Origin: Ferruginivarius sediminum
GTDB taxonomy: Bacteria > Pseudomonadota > Alphaproteobacteria > Kiloniellales > Rhodovibrionaceae
Direction of reading: 5' to 3'
Assembly (NCBI RefSeq): GCF_003344765.1
Contig: NZ_QPMH01000010.1
Span: 1 to 64,000, forward strand
Length of the DNA: 64,000 nucleotides
The notes under the pieces: model-generated
Seen by the model: only the letters and a program-made list of their open reading frames with translations
Told to the model about the DNA's origin: nothing
Database searches by the model: none
Shown: one piece after another, positions 15,974 through 25,486 of the stretch
Layout: the number at the start of each line of letters is the position of its first letter
Position numbering within the stretch: position 1 is the first letter of the stretch
Program-made: the position numbers and the translations under genes

Positions 15974-16450
15974 CTCCCAATCGAATGACTGTGCACCGCG
16001 CTCTACGGAGGCACATTATTTTGGGGAACTCGATATTATCTCATTATTTGCGTTCAGAACGTAATGTACAAAAGAAATAAACCAAATTAGATGTATTTCC
16101 CTAATAGATAGGTGCAATTTTGTAAATCATCGTGGGTATATAGTTGCTTCAATAACTTTGAAGAAGCGGTATGTTTTTCGGACGGAAGCCGCCCGTCCCC
16201 CGCAACGCAGGTCGGCCTCTTAAAGTTGCCGATGGTCAGCCGGGATTGCGATCGGTCCGATATCAGTCAACGTGCTGCGGCCGCCTCGGGGCATGAGAGG
16301 ATGTTTGTCACTTTGATGCGTTATTGGGGCTAAGCGTCGCATCGACACATGAGCGCCAAGCCCTCCTCACACCAAATTCACCACCCCACCGGCTTTCGTT
16401 TCACCCCATCGGCCACTAAGTTAAGCGCGGCACGATGGAAGGGACACACG
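15974..16450. promoter_or_regulatory. Divergent upstream region between the exported protein and gor
   Basis: This stretch of 477 bases has no supported gene. The part from about 16,010 to 16,170 is AT-rich, as expected for the promoter of the minus-strand gene, and the right part returns to high GC before gor. Short open frames here (for example at 16112) have no ribosome site or motif. I cannot place -35 and -10 boxes reliably. Confidence 0.4.
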
Positions 16451-17842
16451 ATGGCCTACGACTACGACCTTTTCGTGATCGGCGCGGGCTCCGGCGGGGT
16501 TCGGGGGGCGCGGATGGCATCGGCGGCCGGGGCGCGGGTCGCGCTGGCGGAGAGCGACCGCTTCGGCGGCACCTGCGTCATTCGCGGCTGCGTGCCGAAG
16601 AAGTTGCTCAGCTATGCCGCTCACGTTCATGAGGAGGTCGAGGACGCCGCCGGCTATGGCTGGTCCATTGCCGAGCCGGTGTTCGACTGGCCGACGCTGA
16701 TCGCCAACAAGGACCGCGAGATCGACCGGCTGGAGGGCATCTACCAGAAGCTGCTGGCCGATGCCGGGGTCTCGGTCTATCTCGGCCGCGCGCGGATGAT
16801 CGACGCGCACACCGTCGCCATCGACGACGAGCAGGGCAACCAGGTCTCGGTGACGGCGGAGACGGTGCTGATTGCCGTCGGCGGCCACGCCGTGGTGCCC
16901 GACATTCCCGGTCACGAGCACGGCATCACCTCGCGCGAGGCCTTCCACCTGAAAAGCCTGCCCCGGCGGGTCGTGGTGGTCGGCGGCGGCTATATCGCGG
17001 TGGAGTTCGCCGGCATCTTCAACGGCCTGGGCGCCGAGGTGACGCAGCTTTACCGCCGCGACAAGATCCTGCGCGGCTTCGACGAGGACGTGCGGGACAC
17101 GCTGACCGAGGAAATCCGCAAGAAGGGCGTCGCCCTGCGCGTCAACGCCGACCCGGCGGGGATCGAGCGCAGGGACGACGGCACCCTCGTGGTCGTGCTG
17201 AAGGACGGCAGCACCATCGAGACCGACGCGGTGATGTTCGCCACCGGCCGTCGGCCGAACACCACCGGACTTGGCCTGGACCGAGCGGGCGTGGAGATGA
17301 CGCACGACGGCGCGATAAAGGTGGACGATTACAGCAAGACCACGGCGGACAACATCTATGCCGTGGGCGACGTCACCAACCGCATCCAGCTCACGCCCGT
17401 CGCCATCGCGGAGGCGATGGCCTTCGTGGACACCGTCTATCACGGCCGGCCGCGCGCGATGGACCACGCGAACGTGCCCTCCGCCGTGTTCAGCCAGCCG
17501 CCCATCGGCTCGGTCGGCTTGAGCGAGGCCGAGGCCGCGCGGCGTGGCCACCGGCTGGAGATCTTCCGCGCTGCCTTCCGCCCGATGAAGCACACGCTGT
17601 CCGGGCGCGACGAGAAGACGATGATGAAGCTGGTCGTCGATGCCGAGACACGGCTCGTTCTGGGCGTTCACATGGTCGGCATGGACGCGCCGGAGATTGT
17701 GCAGGGCATGGCCGTTGCCGTAAAGGCGGGGGCGACGAAGGAGATCTTCGACGCCACCGTCGGCATCCACCCCACGGCGGCGGAGGAGTTCGTCACCATG
17801 CGCGCCCCGACGCGCACCGTGGAGAAGCAGGCGGCGGAGTAA
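16451..17842 (+). CDS. gor: Glutathione reductase
   Basis: This flavoprotein reduces glutathione disulphide with NADPH in the cytosol. FAD binding: DLFVIGAGSGGVRGARMA. Redox disulphide: GGTCVIRGCVPKK with C42 and C47. NAD(P) fold: VVVVGGGYIAVEFAGIF. Second FAD motif: IYAVGDVTNRIQLTPVA. The C-terminal active-site helix HPTAAEEFVTM supplies the catalytic His. The lysine in GCVPKK and the spacing fit glutathione reductase of the alphaproteobacterial and plant type rather than dihydrolipoamide dehydrogenase. The start at 16451 follows GGAAGGGA; 34 upstream in-frame codons are not family-like. Length 463 is normal. Confidence 0.93.
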   Translation: MAYDYDLFVIGAGSGGVRGARMASAAGARVALAESDRFGGTCVIRGCVPKKLLSYAAHVHEEVEDAAGYGWSIAEPVFDWPTLIANKDREIDRLEGIYQKLLADAGVSVYLGRARMIDAHTVAIDDEQGNQVSVTAETVLIAVGGHAVVPDIPGHEHGITSREAFHLKSLPRRVVVVGGGYIAVEFAGIFNGLGAEVTQLYRRDKILRGFDEDVRDTLTEEIRKKGVALRVNADPAGIERRDDGTLVVVLKDGSTIETDAVMFATGRRPNTTGLGLDRAGVEMTHDGAIKVDDYSKTTADNIYAVGDVTNRIQLTPVAIAEAMAFVDTVYHGRPRAMDHANVPSAVFSQPPIGSVGLSEAEAARRGHRLEIFRAAFRPMKHTLSGRDEKTMMKLVVDAETRLVLGVHMVGMDAPEIVQGMAVAVKAGATKEIFDATVGIHPTAAEEFVTMRAPTRTVEKQAAE

Positions 17843-18016
17843 TTCCGCCATTTCAGGGGGTGCGGCGCGGGCTTGACGGCCCTTGCGGCATTGCGGCCCT
17901 GGATTCGCGCGCCCGCGGCCGTTACAACTGCTTTGAGTTAGGACTGAGACACGCCGCCCGCACCGGCCTCTCTTTCGCCGGCGCGGGCCAACACCGGACT
18001 GAAGAGGCGCAAGGCA

Positions 18017-19402
18017 ATGACTGCGAAGTGGACACCCGATAGCTGGCGCGACCGCCCGATCCAGCAGGTGCCGGAATACCCGGACGCCGCGGCCCTTACG
18101 GAGGTGGAGCGGGAGCTTACGGGCTATCCGCCGCTGGTCTTCGCCGGCGAGGCGCGGCAGCTCAAGAAGCAGCTCGGCGATGTGGCCGAGGGGCGGGCGT
18201 TCCTGCTGCAGGGCGGCGACTGCGCCGAAAGCTTCGCCGATTTCAACGCCAACACCATCCGCGACACCTTCAAGGTGCTGTTGCAGATGGCGGTGGTGCT
18301 GACCTTCGGCGCCGCCTGTCCGGTGGTTAAGGTGGGCCGAATGGCCGGCCAGTTCGCGAAGCCCCGCTCAAGCGGGACCGAGACGCAGGGCGACGTGGAA
18401 CTGCCGAGCTATCGCGGCGACATCATCAACGCCATCGAGTTCAATGCCGAGGCCCGCAACCCGGACCCGCAGCGGCTGATGCGCGCCTACAACCAGTCGG
18501 CGGCCACGCTGAACCTGCTGCGCGCCTTCGCCCAGGGCGGCCTGGCGGACCTGCATCAGGTGCACCGCTGGAACCTTCAGTTCGTCGCCGGCAGCCCGCA
18601 GAGCGAGCGTTACGAAGAGTTGGCCGCGCGCATCGACGAGGCGCTGGCCTTCATGGGCGCCTGCGGCATCAACAGCGGCCGGGTGCCGCAGATGCACGAG
18701 ACGGACTTCTACACCAGCCACGAGGCGCTGCTGCTGAACTACGAGCAGGCGCTGACCCGCGTGGATAGCCTGACGAACGAGTGGTACGACTGCTCCGCCC
18801 ACTTCATCTGGATCGGCGACCGCACCCGCAACCCGGACGAGGCGCATGTCGAGTTCCTGCGCGGCGTGCGCAACCCGATCGGCATCAAGTGCGGGCCGAA
18901 GCTGGACCCGGACGACCTGCTGAAGCTGCTGGACACGCTGAACCCGCAGAACGAGGCGGGGCGGATCACGCTGATCAGCCGCATGGGCGCGGACAAGGTG
19001 GCGGAGAAGCTGCCGCCGCTGATCCGCGCGGTGGAGCGGGCCGGGCACAAGGTGGTCTGGTCCTGCGATCCGATGCACGGCAACACGGTGAAGGCCGGCA
19101 CCGGCTTCAAGACCCGCTCGTTCGACCGCATCCTGCAGGAGGTGCGCGGCTTTTTCGCCGTTCACCGGGCCGAGGGCAGCTATGCCGGCGGCGTTCACTT
19201 CGAGATGACCGGCCAGGACGTGACCGAGTGCATCGGCGGCGCGCAGGCGATCAGCGAGGAGCGGCTGGGCGACCGCTACCACACCTTCTGCGATCCGCGC
19301 CTGAACGCGAACCAGGCGCTGGAGCTGGCGTTCCTGACCGCGCAGGAGCTGAAGGCCGAGCGCGAGAGCAAGCAGGGCGGCGGCTTGGCGGCGGCATCCT
19401 GA
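18017..19402 (+). CDS. 3-Deoxy-7-phosphoheptulonate synthase, class II
   Basis: It catalyses the first step of the shikimate pathway, condensing phosphoenolpyruvate and erythrose-4-phosphate. Class II (plant-like) hallmarks are the start ([14 protein letters not shown]), [14 protein letters not shown] with the metal-binding Cys, [24 protein letters not shown] [40 protein letters not shown] and [15 protein letters not shown]. Length 461 matches the class. It ends 29 bases before the nicotinate phosphoribosyltransferase gene and may be cotranscribed with it. Feedback control cannot be judged from sequence. Confidence 0.95.
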   Translation: MTAKWTPDSWRDRPIQQVPEYPDAAALTEVERELTGYPPLVFAGEARQLKKQLGDVAEGRAFLLQGGDCAESFADFNANTIRDTFKVLLQMAVVLTFGAACPVVKVGRMAGQFAKPRSSGTETQGDVELPSYRGDIINAIEFNAEARNPDPQRLMRAYNQSAATLNLLRAFAQGGLADLHQVHRWNLQFVAGSPQSERYEELAARIDEALAFMGACGINSGRVPQMHETDFYTSHEALLLNYEQALTRVDSLTNEWYDCSAHFIWIGDRTRNPDEAHVEFLRGVRNPIGIKCGPKLDPDDLLKLLDTLNPQNEAGRITLISRMGADKVAEKLPPLIRAVERAGHKVVWSCDPMHGNTVKAGTGFKTRSFDRILQEVRGFFAVHRAEGSYAGGVHFEMTGQDVTECIGGAQAISEERLGDRYHTFCDPRLNANQALELAFLTAQELKAERESKQGGGLAAAS

Positions 19403-19431
19403 GCCTGGGGTAAATAGCGCGGCAGGGCGGC

Positions 19432-20613
19432 GTGGCTGACGGCACGAGATACCGCAAGGATGGCGGCGACAGCGGCGGACGCCGGGGCGGCGATTGGCCC
19501 AGCGACGAGGCGGACATCGCCGCCTGGACCGACGTGTATTTCCGGCGGACGAAGGATGCCGTCGGGCATTTCGGGGACTGCCGCGTCACCTATGCGCTGT
19601 TCATGCGCCGGCCGGTGGTGTCCGCCCCGCGCCTGGCGGTGGATTGGCTGCGGTCGGTCGCCCGGCAACGCGGGTTCGAGGTGGAGATCGACTGCCGCTA
19701 TCCCGAAGGCAAGTGGGTCGGTGCCGGCGAGGCGATCATGTACGTCACCGGCTCGCTCTATCAGCTTGTCGACCTGGAGACGATCCTGCTGGGCAAGCTG
19801 GGCCCGCCGTGCGTCGCGGCCTATAACGCCTATACGATGTGCGCGGACCTGCCGCGCGTGGCCTTCCTGGCGATGGACGCGCGCCACTGCGCCGGCACCG
19901 AGATGGCCGACATGATGGCCTATGGCGCCTATGTCGGCTCGGAACGCGCGAAACGGGAGGTCGGGGCCGTCGGCTTCGTCGGCAACGCGACGGACGCGAC
20001 CGCGCACTATTTCGGGCAGTCCGGCGGCAAGGGCACGATGCCGCACGCCTTCATCGGCTATGCCGGCTCCACCCTGCGCGCGGCGGAGATGTTCCACGAG
20101 GTCTTCCCGGACGAGCCGATGACCGTCCTCGTGGACTACTTCGGCAAGGAAGTTACCGACAGCCTTGCGGTCTGCCGCGCCTTTCCCGAAAAGGCGGCGG
20201 CGGGGAAGCTGGCCGTCCGCCTGGACATCGCCGGCAGCCGCTTCATGGAGGGGCTGGACCCGGCGAAGTCCTACGCCGTGCTGGAGCGCAACTGCCCGGC
20301 GGCGATTCGCGGCTATCGGACCGAGGACGAGCTGCGCTATCTGGTGGGCGCCGGCACCTCCGCCGCGGCGGTCTGGGCGATGCGCGAGGCGCTGGACGAG
20401 GCCGGCTTCGACCGGGTGAAGATCGTCGCCTCCTCCGGCTTCGGCCCCGCGAAGTGCAAGGTCATGGCCGACGCCCGCGCGCCGGTGAATACCATCGGCA
20501 CCGGCAGCTACCTCCCCGAAAAATGGACCGAGACCTACGCCACCGCCGACGTCGTGGAATACGACGGCAAGCCCAGCGTGAAGCTGGGACGGGAGTTCCT
20601 GCTGCGGAAGTAG
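19432..20613 (+). CDS. Nicotinate phosphoribosyltransferase
   Basis: It feeds nicotinate into NAD synthesis by attaching phosphoribosyl from PRPP. Recognisable regions are TDVYFRRTKDAV near the start, VTGSLYQLVDLETILLGKL, AFLAMDARHCAG, FVGNATDATAHYFG, GTMPHAFIGYAGS and the C-terminal IVASSGFGPAKC, NTIGTGSYLPEKW segments. At 393 residues it is the compact form seen in many alphaproteobacteria. GTG at 19432 is the first start; the Gly/Arg-rich first 20 residues may be non-native, and no better start is seen. The glutamine-dependent nadE, which completes NAD synthesis, is 1.7 kb downstream but not in the same operon. Confidence 0.9.
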   Translation: MADGTRYRKDGGDSGGRRGGDWPSDEADIAAWTDVYFRRTKDAVGHFGDCRVTYALFMRRPVVSAPRLAVDWLRSVARQRGFEVEIDCRYPEGKWVGAGEAIMYVTGSLYQLVDLETILLGKLGPPCVAAYNAYTMCADLPRVAFLAMDARHCAGTEMADMMAYGAYVGSERAKREVGAVGFVGNATDATAHYFGQSGGKGTMPHAFIGYAGSTLRAAEMFHEVFPDEPMTVLVDYFGKEVTDSLAVCRAFPEKAAAGKLAVRLDIAGSRFMEGLDPAKSYAVLERNCPAAIRGYRTEDELRYLVGAGTSAAAVWAMREALDEAGFDRVKIVASSGFGPAKCKVMADARAPVNTIGTGSYLPEKWTETYATADVVEYDGKPSVKLGREFLLRK

Positions 20614-20651
20614 GGGACTTCTTCAGCGAGTCGGCATCCTTGAATGATTTT

Positions 20652-20671
20652 CGCAAAATGCGTATTTTGCG
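20652..20671. promoter_or_regulatory. Palindromic operator upstream of the toxin-antitoxin pair
   Basis: CGCAAAATGCGTATTTTGCG is an 8-base inverted repeat with a 4-base centre, 25 bases before the antitoxin start codon. The position and symmetry suit autorepression by the antitoxin or the toxin-antitoxin complex, the usual control of such operons. Confidence 0.6.
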
Positions 20672-20696
20672 TATGAGGTAAGAGGAGCGCCGAAAC

Positions 20697-20945
20697 GTGG
20701 CTGAAAAGACCGTGACAGCTAGCGAGTTTGCCCGGAACTTCGGACGCTATCGCGATGAAGCGGCGGCTGGTGATGTCGTCAACGTGACGAATCGCGGCCG
20801 CATCATCGGGGGCTTTCTTTCCGCACGGCAACTTGAGGAATATCGGCGGCTGAAGCGTCGTGAGCGTGAGAATCTTGTTGTTGGAGAACTTCCCGACGAC
20901 GTGGTCTCGGATATCGAAGCTGCCGAATTCAATAAGGCCCCGTGA
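20697..20945 (+). CDS. Phd/YefM-like antitoxin
   Basis: The 82-residue protein begins with a Phd/YefM-type DNA-binding segment (TASEFARNFGRYRDEA, then DVVNVTNRGRIIGGFLS) and continues as a charged C-terminal tail that would contact the toxin. The start is GTG at 20697 with GAGGAG upstream. Its stop codon overlaps the start of the next gene by four bases (GTGA), which implies coupled translation. The gene order antitoxin then toxin is the standard one. Pairing a Phd-type antitoxin with a PemK-like toxin is less common than MazE or PemI partners. Confidence 0.8.
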   Translation: MAEKTVTASEFARNFGRYRDEAAAGDVVNVTNRGRIIGGFLSARQLEEYRRLKRRERENLVVGELPDDVVSDIEAAEFNKAP

Positions 20946-21376
20946 GGCTTCCAACGCCGCGCCCGGGCCTCGTGATAAGATATGGTTTTCTTTGGAGCCA
21001 CGAGGCTGACAACGGGGCGGACGAGGCGGCAAAAGATCGACCCTGCGCGATTATTGTTGCTACTCAACGGGGGAACGACGACGACTTACGTGTGATCGTC
21101 GCCCCGATTACGCACCGACCTCCAGCGGATACTACCGCTTCGATCGAGATATCCGCTGGCGTTTGCCGCCAGCTTGGGCTTGATGGTCAGGAGCATTGGC
21201 TTCGGGTCGATGAACTGAACCGATTTTCTTGGCCCGGCTACGACCTGAAACCAATTCCAGGTCGTGGAACCATCGAATACGGCCTTCTGCCGCAAGGTTT
21301 ATTCGAGGAACTGCGGACTCGGGTCATCCAGCGGCAACGTAGCCGGCAGGGCCGGCGCCCAATCGACCGCGACTAA
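20942..21376 (+). CDS. PemK/MazF-like toxin (endoribonuclease)
   Basis: The 144-residue protein has the SH3-like barrel pattern of PemK/MazF growth inhibitors: RPGLVIRYGFLWSHE, KDRPCAIIVATQRG, LRVIVAPITHRPP, and EHWLRVDELNRFSWPGYDL. In the family these toxins cleave mRNA. The start is GTG, overlapping the antitoxin stop codon. The tail after residue 120 is basic and Arg/Gln-rich. It lies in a small accessory pocket with a gene fragment downstream, between housekeeping genes. Confidence 0.78.
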   Translation: MRLPTPRPGLVIRYGFLWSHEADNGADEAAKDRPCAIIVATQRGNDDDLRVIVAPITHRPPADTTASIEISAGVCRQLGLDGQEHWLRVDELNRFSWPGYDLKPIPGRGTIEYGLLPQGLFEELRTRVIQRQRSRQGRRPIDRD

Positions 21377-21410
21377 CTCCTTCTTAGGTTAACCCCGGTC
21401 CACTTGCGCC

Positions 21411-21485
21411 TTGAAACTCCGTGAGGCCGAGGGCTTCATATACGGCCTCATCACCGAGGCGGACCGTCACGTCAGCCACGGCTAA
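21411..21485 (+). pseudogene. Short open remnant of unknown origin
   Basis: The frame from TTG 21411 to the TAA at 21483-21485 reads LKLREAEGFIYGLITEADRH followed by VSHG. It looks like protein-coding sequence by composition but has no start signal, and the preceding stop is only seven codons earlier. It may be the end of a deleted gene between the toxin-antitoxin pair and the LysE gene. Weak evidence. Confidence 0.25.
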
Positions 21486-21504
21486 GCCGCAGCCGCACTT
21501 ATCA

Positions 21505-22140
21505 CTACACCCCCAACACCTGCGGCCCCAAGAGCGAGGCCGCCACGGCCCACATCACCACGCCGACGCTGGCGTCCAGCAGGCGCCAGGCGATGGGGCG
21601 CTCGAAAAGCGGTGCCATCCAGGTGGCGCCATAGCCGAGGACGGTAAAGAACACCAGCGAGGACAGGACCGCGCCGGTACCGAAGGCCGTGCGCGCCGTT
21701 CCGGGGAACTGGCCGGCGATGCTGCCCAAAACGATAATGGTGTCGAGATAGACGTGCGGGTTGAGGACGCTGAGCGCCACGGTCGTCGCCACCACGGCTT
21801 TATAGCTGGCCATCGGCCGCTCGCCCTGCTCCACGTCGTGCTGGGCGGTGCGGATGGCGTTGCGGAAGGCCAGCGCGCCATAGACGATCAGGAAGGCGCT
21901 GCCGAACCACACCGCGCCGGACTGCAGCCAGGGCGTGTTCGCCACCAGTGTGCCCACCCCCGCCGCGCCCAGCGTGATGAAGAACGCGTCGAGCACGGCG
22001 GAAATGGCGACCACCGTGAAGACATACTCGCGCTTCAGCCCCTGGCGCAGCACGAAAACGTTCTGTGCGCCGATGGCGAGAATGAGACCAAGACCGAATC
22101 CGAAGCCTTGCAGGGCGGGGCCCAGCAGCGACGCGTCCAT
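21505..22140 (-). CDS. LysE/ArgO-family amino-acid exporter
   Basis: The 211-residue membrane protein has the family N-terminus GFGLGLILAIGAQNVFVLRQGL and the central NPHVYLDTIIVLGSIAG motif, which is closer to the LysE/ArgO branch (basic amino acids) than to RhtB. About six membrane helices are apparent. The start at 22140 is chosen because the first helix begins there and an AAAGGTG site lies upstream; a longer frame to 22278 adds Arg-rich codons unlike the family. Transcribed divergently from nadE, with about 180 bases between. Confidence 0.88.
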   Translation of the reverse strand: MDASLLGPALQGFGFGLGLILAIGAQNVFVLRQGLKREYVFTVVAISAVLDAFFITLGAAGVGTLVANTPWLQSGAVWFGSAFLIVYGALAFRNAIRTAQHDVEQGERPMASYKAVVATTVALSVLNPHVYLDTIIVLGSIAGQFPGTARTAFGTGAVLSSLVFFTVLGYGATWMAPLFERPIAWRLLDASVGVVMWAVAASLLGPQVLGV

Positions 22141-22319
22141 GCGGCACCTTTCGCCGGAGTATCGGATGGAATGTTTCCGTGAAGAGCGAAACCTAGTCCG
22201 CCCGCACCCCCGCCGCAAGGCCACCGTCGGGGATGGACGCCCTGCGCACGCTGCTTGCCCCGCGCCCGTGCGGGGCATAAGTAGGAGGCGTGATTCACGC
22301 CCGGCCCGACGGAGCCTTC

Positions 22320-24011
22320 ATGAGCGACGACCGCCTTCGCATAGCCCTTGCCCAGCTCAACCCGCGCGTGGGCGATATCGACGGCAACCTGGAAAAGCTG
22401 CGCGATGCCCGGCGGCGCGCGGCGGCCGAGGGCGCCGACGTGCTGGTCTGTACCGAGCTGGCGATCAGCGGCTACCCGCCGGAGGACCTGGTCCTCAAGC
22501 GCGCCTTCCTGGAGGCGGTGGAGACGGCGGTCCACGCGCTGGCGGCCGATACGGCGGACGGCGGACCGGCGGTCATCCTGGGCGCGGCCTGGCGGGAGGA
22601 CCCGGAAACCCGGCAAGCACACGAGGACGGCCGCACGGTCTACAACGCCGCGCTGCTGTTGGACGAAGGCGAGGTCAAGGCGGTGCGCGCCAAGTGGGAC
22701 CTGCCGAACTACGGCGTGTTCGACGAGAAGCGGCTGTTCACACCCGGCCCGCTGCCCGGCCCGATGAACGTGCGCGGCGTCCGCCTGGGTGTCATGGTCT
22801 GCGAGGACGTCTGGTCGGCGGACGTCACCGAATGTCTGGAGGAGAACGGGGCGGAACTCCTCGTCGTCATCAACGGCTCTCCCTTCGAGGAGGGCAAGCT
22901 GGACCAGCGCCTGCAACTCGCCCTCAGCCGGATCGAGGAAAGTGGCCTGCCGCTCGTCTACCTGAACCAGGTTGGCGGGCAGGACGAGCTTGTGTTCGAC
23001 GGCGCCTCCTTCGCGCTGGACGGTCACAAGAACCTGGGCATGCAGCTTGCCAGCTTCGAGGAAACCGTCGCCGTCATGACGTGGGAGCGGGACGCGCTGG
23101 GCGACTGGACCATTGCCGAGGCGCCGCGCGTCAACCCGGCGGAGGGGCTGGAGGCGGTGTACCGCGCGTTGATGCTGGGCCTGGGCGACTATGTGCGCAA
23201 GAACGGCTTCCCCGGCGTGGTCATCGGGCTGTCGGGCGGGATCGACTCGGCTCTCTCGGCGGCGATCGCGGTGGATGCCCTGGGGGCGGAGCGGGTGCGC
23301 TGCGTCCTGATGCCCTCGCCCTACACCAGCCAGGCGTCGCTGGACGACGCGGCGGAGATGGCCGAACTGGCAGGCGCGCGCCTGGATACGGTCGCCATCG
23401 ACCAGGCCATGCAAGCCTTCGACGGCATGCTGAAGCCGCTGTTCGACGACCTGCCGCCGGACACGACGGAAGAGAACGTGCAGGCCCGCATCCGCGGCAT
23501 CGCGCTGATGGCGATCTCCAACAAGTTCGGGCCGATGGTGCTCTCCACCGGCAACAAATCGGAGATGTCGGTGGGCTATGCCACGCTATACGGCGACATG
23601 GCCGGCGGCTTCAACGTGCTGAAGGACGTCTACAAGACGCAGGTCTATCGCCTCGCGCACTGGCGCAATCAACAGCGGCCGGCGGATGCGAAAGGCCCGG
23701 GGGGGCGCGTCATCCCCGAGCGCATCCTGACCAAGGCGCCCTCGGCCGAACTGAAGCCCGACCAGACCGACCAGGACAGCCTGCCGGCCTATGACGAGCT
23801 GGACGACATCCTGTCGTGCCTGATCGAGAGCGACATGGGCTCCCGCCAGATCATCGCGCGGGGGCATGATGCCGAGATCGTCGGCAAGGTCTGGCGCATG
23901 CTGGAGGGCGCGGAGTACAAGCGCCGGCAGGCCGCGCCGGGGGTGAAGATCACCAGCCGTTCCTTCGGCCGCGACCGGCGCTATCCCATCACCAATGCCT
24001 TCAAGGGCTAG
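22320..24011 (+). CDS. nadE: Glutamine-dependent NAD+ synthetase
   Basis: It converts nicotinate adenine dinucleotide to NAD+, taking ammonia from glutamine. The N-terminal nitrilase-type amidase domain has the triad E46 (VCTELAISGYPPEDL), K125 (AKWDLPNYGVFDE) and C161 (VMVCEDVW). The C-terminal synthetase domain has the ATP-binding P-loop GLSGGIDSALSA beginning at about residue 303, and STGNKSEMSVGYATLYGD. Length 563 is usual. ATG at 22320 has GGAG six bases upstream; GTG at 22290 is too close to its AGGAGG. Divergent from the LysE gene. Confidence 0.96.
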   Translation: MSDDRLRIALAQLNPRVGDIDGNLEKLRDARRRAAAEGADVLVCTELAISGYPPEDLVLKRAFLEAVETAVHALAADTADGGPAVILGAAWREDPETRQAHEDGRTVYNAALLLDEGEVKAVRAKWDLPNYGVFDEKRLFTPGPLPGPMNVRGVRLGVMVCEDVWSADVTECLEENGAELLVVINGSPFEEGKLDQRLQLALSRIEESGLPLVYLNQVGGQDELVFDGASFALDGHKNLGMQLASFEETVAVMTWERDALGDWTIAEAPRVNPAEGLEAVYRALMLGLGDYVRKNGFPGVVIGLSGGIDSALSAAIAVDALGAERVRCVLMPSPYTSQASLDDAAEMAELAGARLDTVAIDQAMQAFDGMLKPLFDDLPPDTTEENVQARIRGIALMAISNKFGPMVLSTGNKSEMSVGYATLYGDMAGGFNVLKDVYKTQVYRLAHWRNQQRPADAKGPGGRVIPERILTKAPSAELKPDQTDQDSLPAYDELDDILSCLIESDMGSRQIIARGHDAEIVGKVWRMLEGAEYKRRQAAPGVKITSRSFGRDRRYPITNAFKG

Positions 24012-24062
24012 GGCAAGGCGTGCTATTCAGACGCCCCCAAATCCGGACGGGATAGAGCTTCC

Positions 24063-25412
24063 GTGAGTGTGAAAGTCCGCTTCGCGCCCAGCCCGACCGG
24101 GCTGCTGCAGGTCGGCAACGCGCGCATCGCGCTGGTCAACTGGCTGTTTGCCCGCAAGCGCGGCGGTGCCGTGCTGCTGCGCCTGGACGATACCGACCGC
24201 GCGCGCTCCCGCGCCGAGTACGCGGCGGCCATCGAGGCGGACCTGACGTGGCTCGGCCTGACATGGGACGAGTTCGCGCGGCAGAGCGACCGGATGGATC
24301 GCTACGATCTCGCCGCCGCGCGCCTGCGGGAGAGCGGGCGGCTCTATCCCTGTTACGAGACGGCCGAGGAGCTTGAGCAGAAGCGCAAGCTGCAGGCGGC
24401 GCGCGGCCGCCCGCCGGTTTACGACCGCGCCGCCTTGCGGCTGGAGGAGGCCGACCGCGAACGGCTGGAGGCCGAGGGCCGGCGGCCGCACTGGCGGTTC
24501 AAGCTGGAGGGGGGCGAGGTCGCCTGGAACGATCTGGTGCGCGGCCGGCAGACCTTTCAGGCGGGCAGCGTTTCCGATCCCGTGCTGATCCGCGAGGACG
24601 GCCGGCCGCTTTACACCCTCACTTCGGTGGTCGACGACATCGAGCTTGGCGTCACCCACGTCATGCGCGGCGAGGACCACGTGGCCAACACGGCGGCGCA
24701 GGTGCAGCTTTTCCAGGCGCTGGACGGCGATTTGCCGGCATTCGCACACCTGCCGCTTTTGACCGACCCGCAGGGGCGCAAGCTTTCCAAGCGGGAGGAG
24801 GACCTGTCGCTGCAAGCTCTGCGCGCCGATGTCGGTGTCGAGGCGATGGCACTGAACGCCTATCTGGCGAAGCTCGGCACCTCCGATCCCATCGAGGTGC
24901 GCCATGACCTGCAAGCGCTTCTGGCGGATTTCGACATCGGCCGCTTTGGCCGCGCGGCGCCGAAATTCGACACGGACGAGTTGCTGCGCCTGAACGCCCG
25001 GCTACTGCACGAGACGCCGTTCGAGGCGGTGTCGCAACGCCTGAGCGAAATGGGCCTCGACGATGTGGACGCGGCCTTCTGGGCCGCCGTGCGCGGCAAC
25101 GTGGAGCGGCTGGCGGACGTGCGCGACTGGCACGCCATCTGTCGCGGCGAGGTCGAGCCGATGATTGGCGACGACGATGCGGAGTTCCTGGTCACTGCCG
25201 CCGGCCTGCTGCCGGCGGAGCCGTGGGACGAGGAAACCTGGGGCCGCTGGACGGGGGCGCTGAAACAGGAAACCGGGCGTAAGGGCGCGAAGCTGTTCAA
25301 GCCGCTGCGCAAGGCGCTGACCGGGCGCGAGCACGGGCCGGAGCTGCGCGAACTGCTGCCGGTGATCGGCCGCGCGCGGGCGGTGGCGCGGCTGCACGGC
25401 CGGCGGGCCTGA
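24063..25412 (+). CDS. gltX: Glutamyl-tRNA synthetase (GltX) with altered HIGH motif
   Basis: It charges tRNA with glutamate. [18 protein letters not shown] is the start of the Rossmann domain; the class I HIGH signature reads QVGN, so the first His is replaced by Gln. [29 protein letters not shown] and the KMSKS equivalent [10 protein letters not shown] follow. The C-terminal anticodon domain is complete (449 residues, slightly short). Alphaproteobacteria often have two GltX enzymes, one acting on tRNA-Gln; this may be the second type. GTG is the start at 24063. It lies 51 bases after nadE and 74 before cysS. Confidence 0.9.
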   Translation: MSVKVRFAPSPTGLLQVGNARIALVNWLFARKRGGAVLLRLDDTDRARSRAEYAAAIEADLTWLGLTWDEFARQSDRMDRYDLAAARLRESGRLYPCYETAEELEQKRKLQAARGRPPVYDRAALRLEEADRERLEAEGRRPHWRFKLEGGEVAWNDLVRGRQTFQAGSVSDPVLIREDGRPLYTLTSVVDDIELGVTHVMRGEDHVANTAAQVQLFQALDGDLPAFAHLPLLTDPQGRKLSKREEDLSLQALRADVGVEAMALNAYLAKLGTSDPIEVRHDLQALLADFDIGRFGRAAPKFDTDELLRLNARLLHETPFEAVSQRLSEMGLDDVDAAFWAAVRGNVERLADVRDWHAICRGEVEPMIGDDDAEFLVTAAGLLPAEPWDEETWGRWTGALKQETGRKGAKLFKPLRKALTGREHGPELRELLPVIGRARAVARLHGRRA

Positions 25413-25486
25413 GCCGACGCATGGACCGGGAAGGCCGGCTCTGCTAAATCCGGGCAGTTTTTCAGGTCAACGACGGGCGGAAAGCC

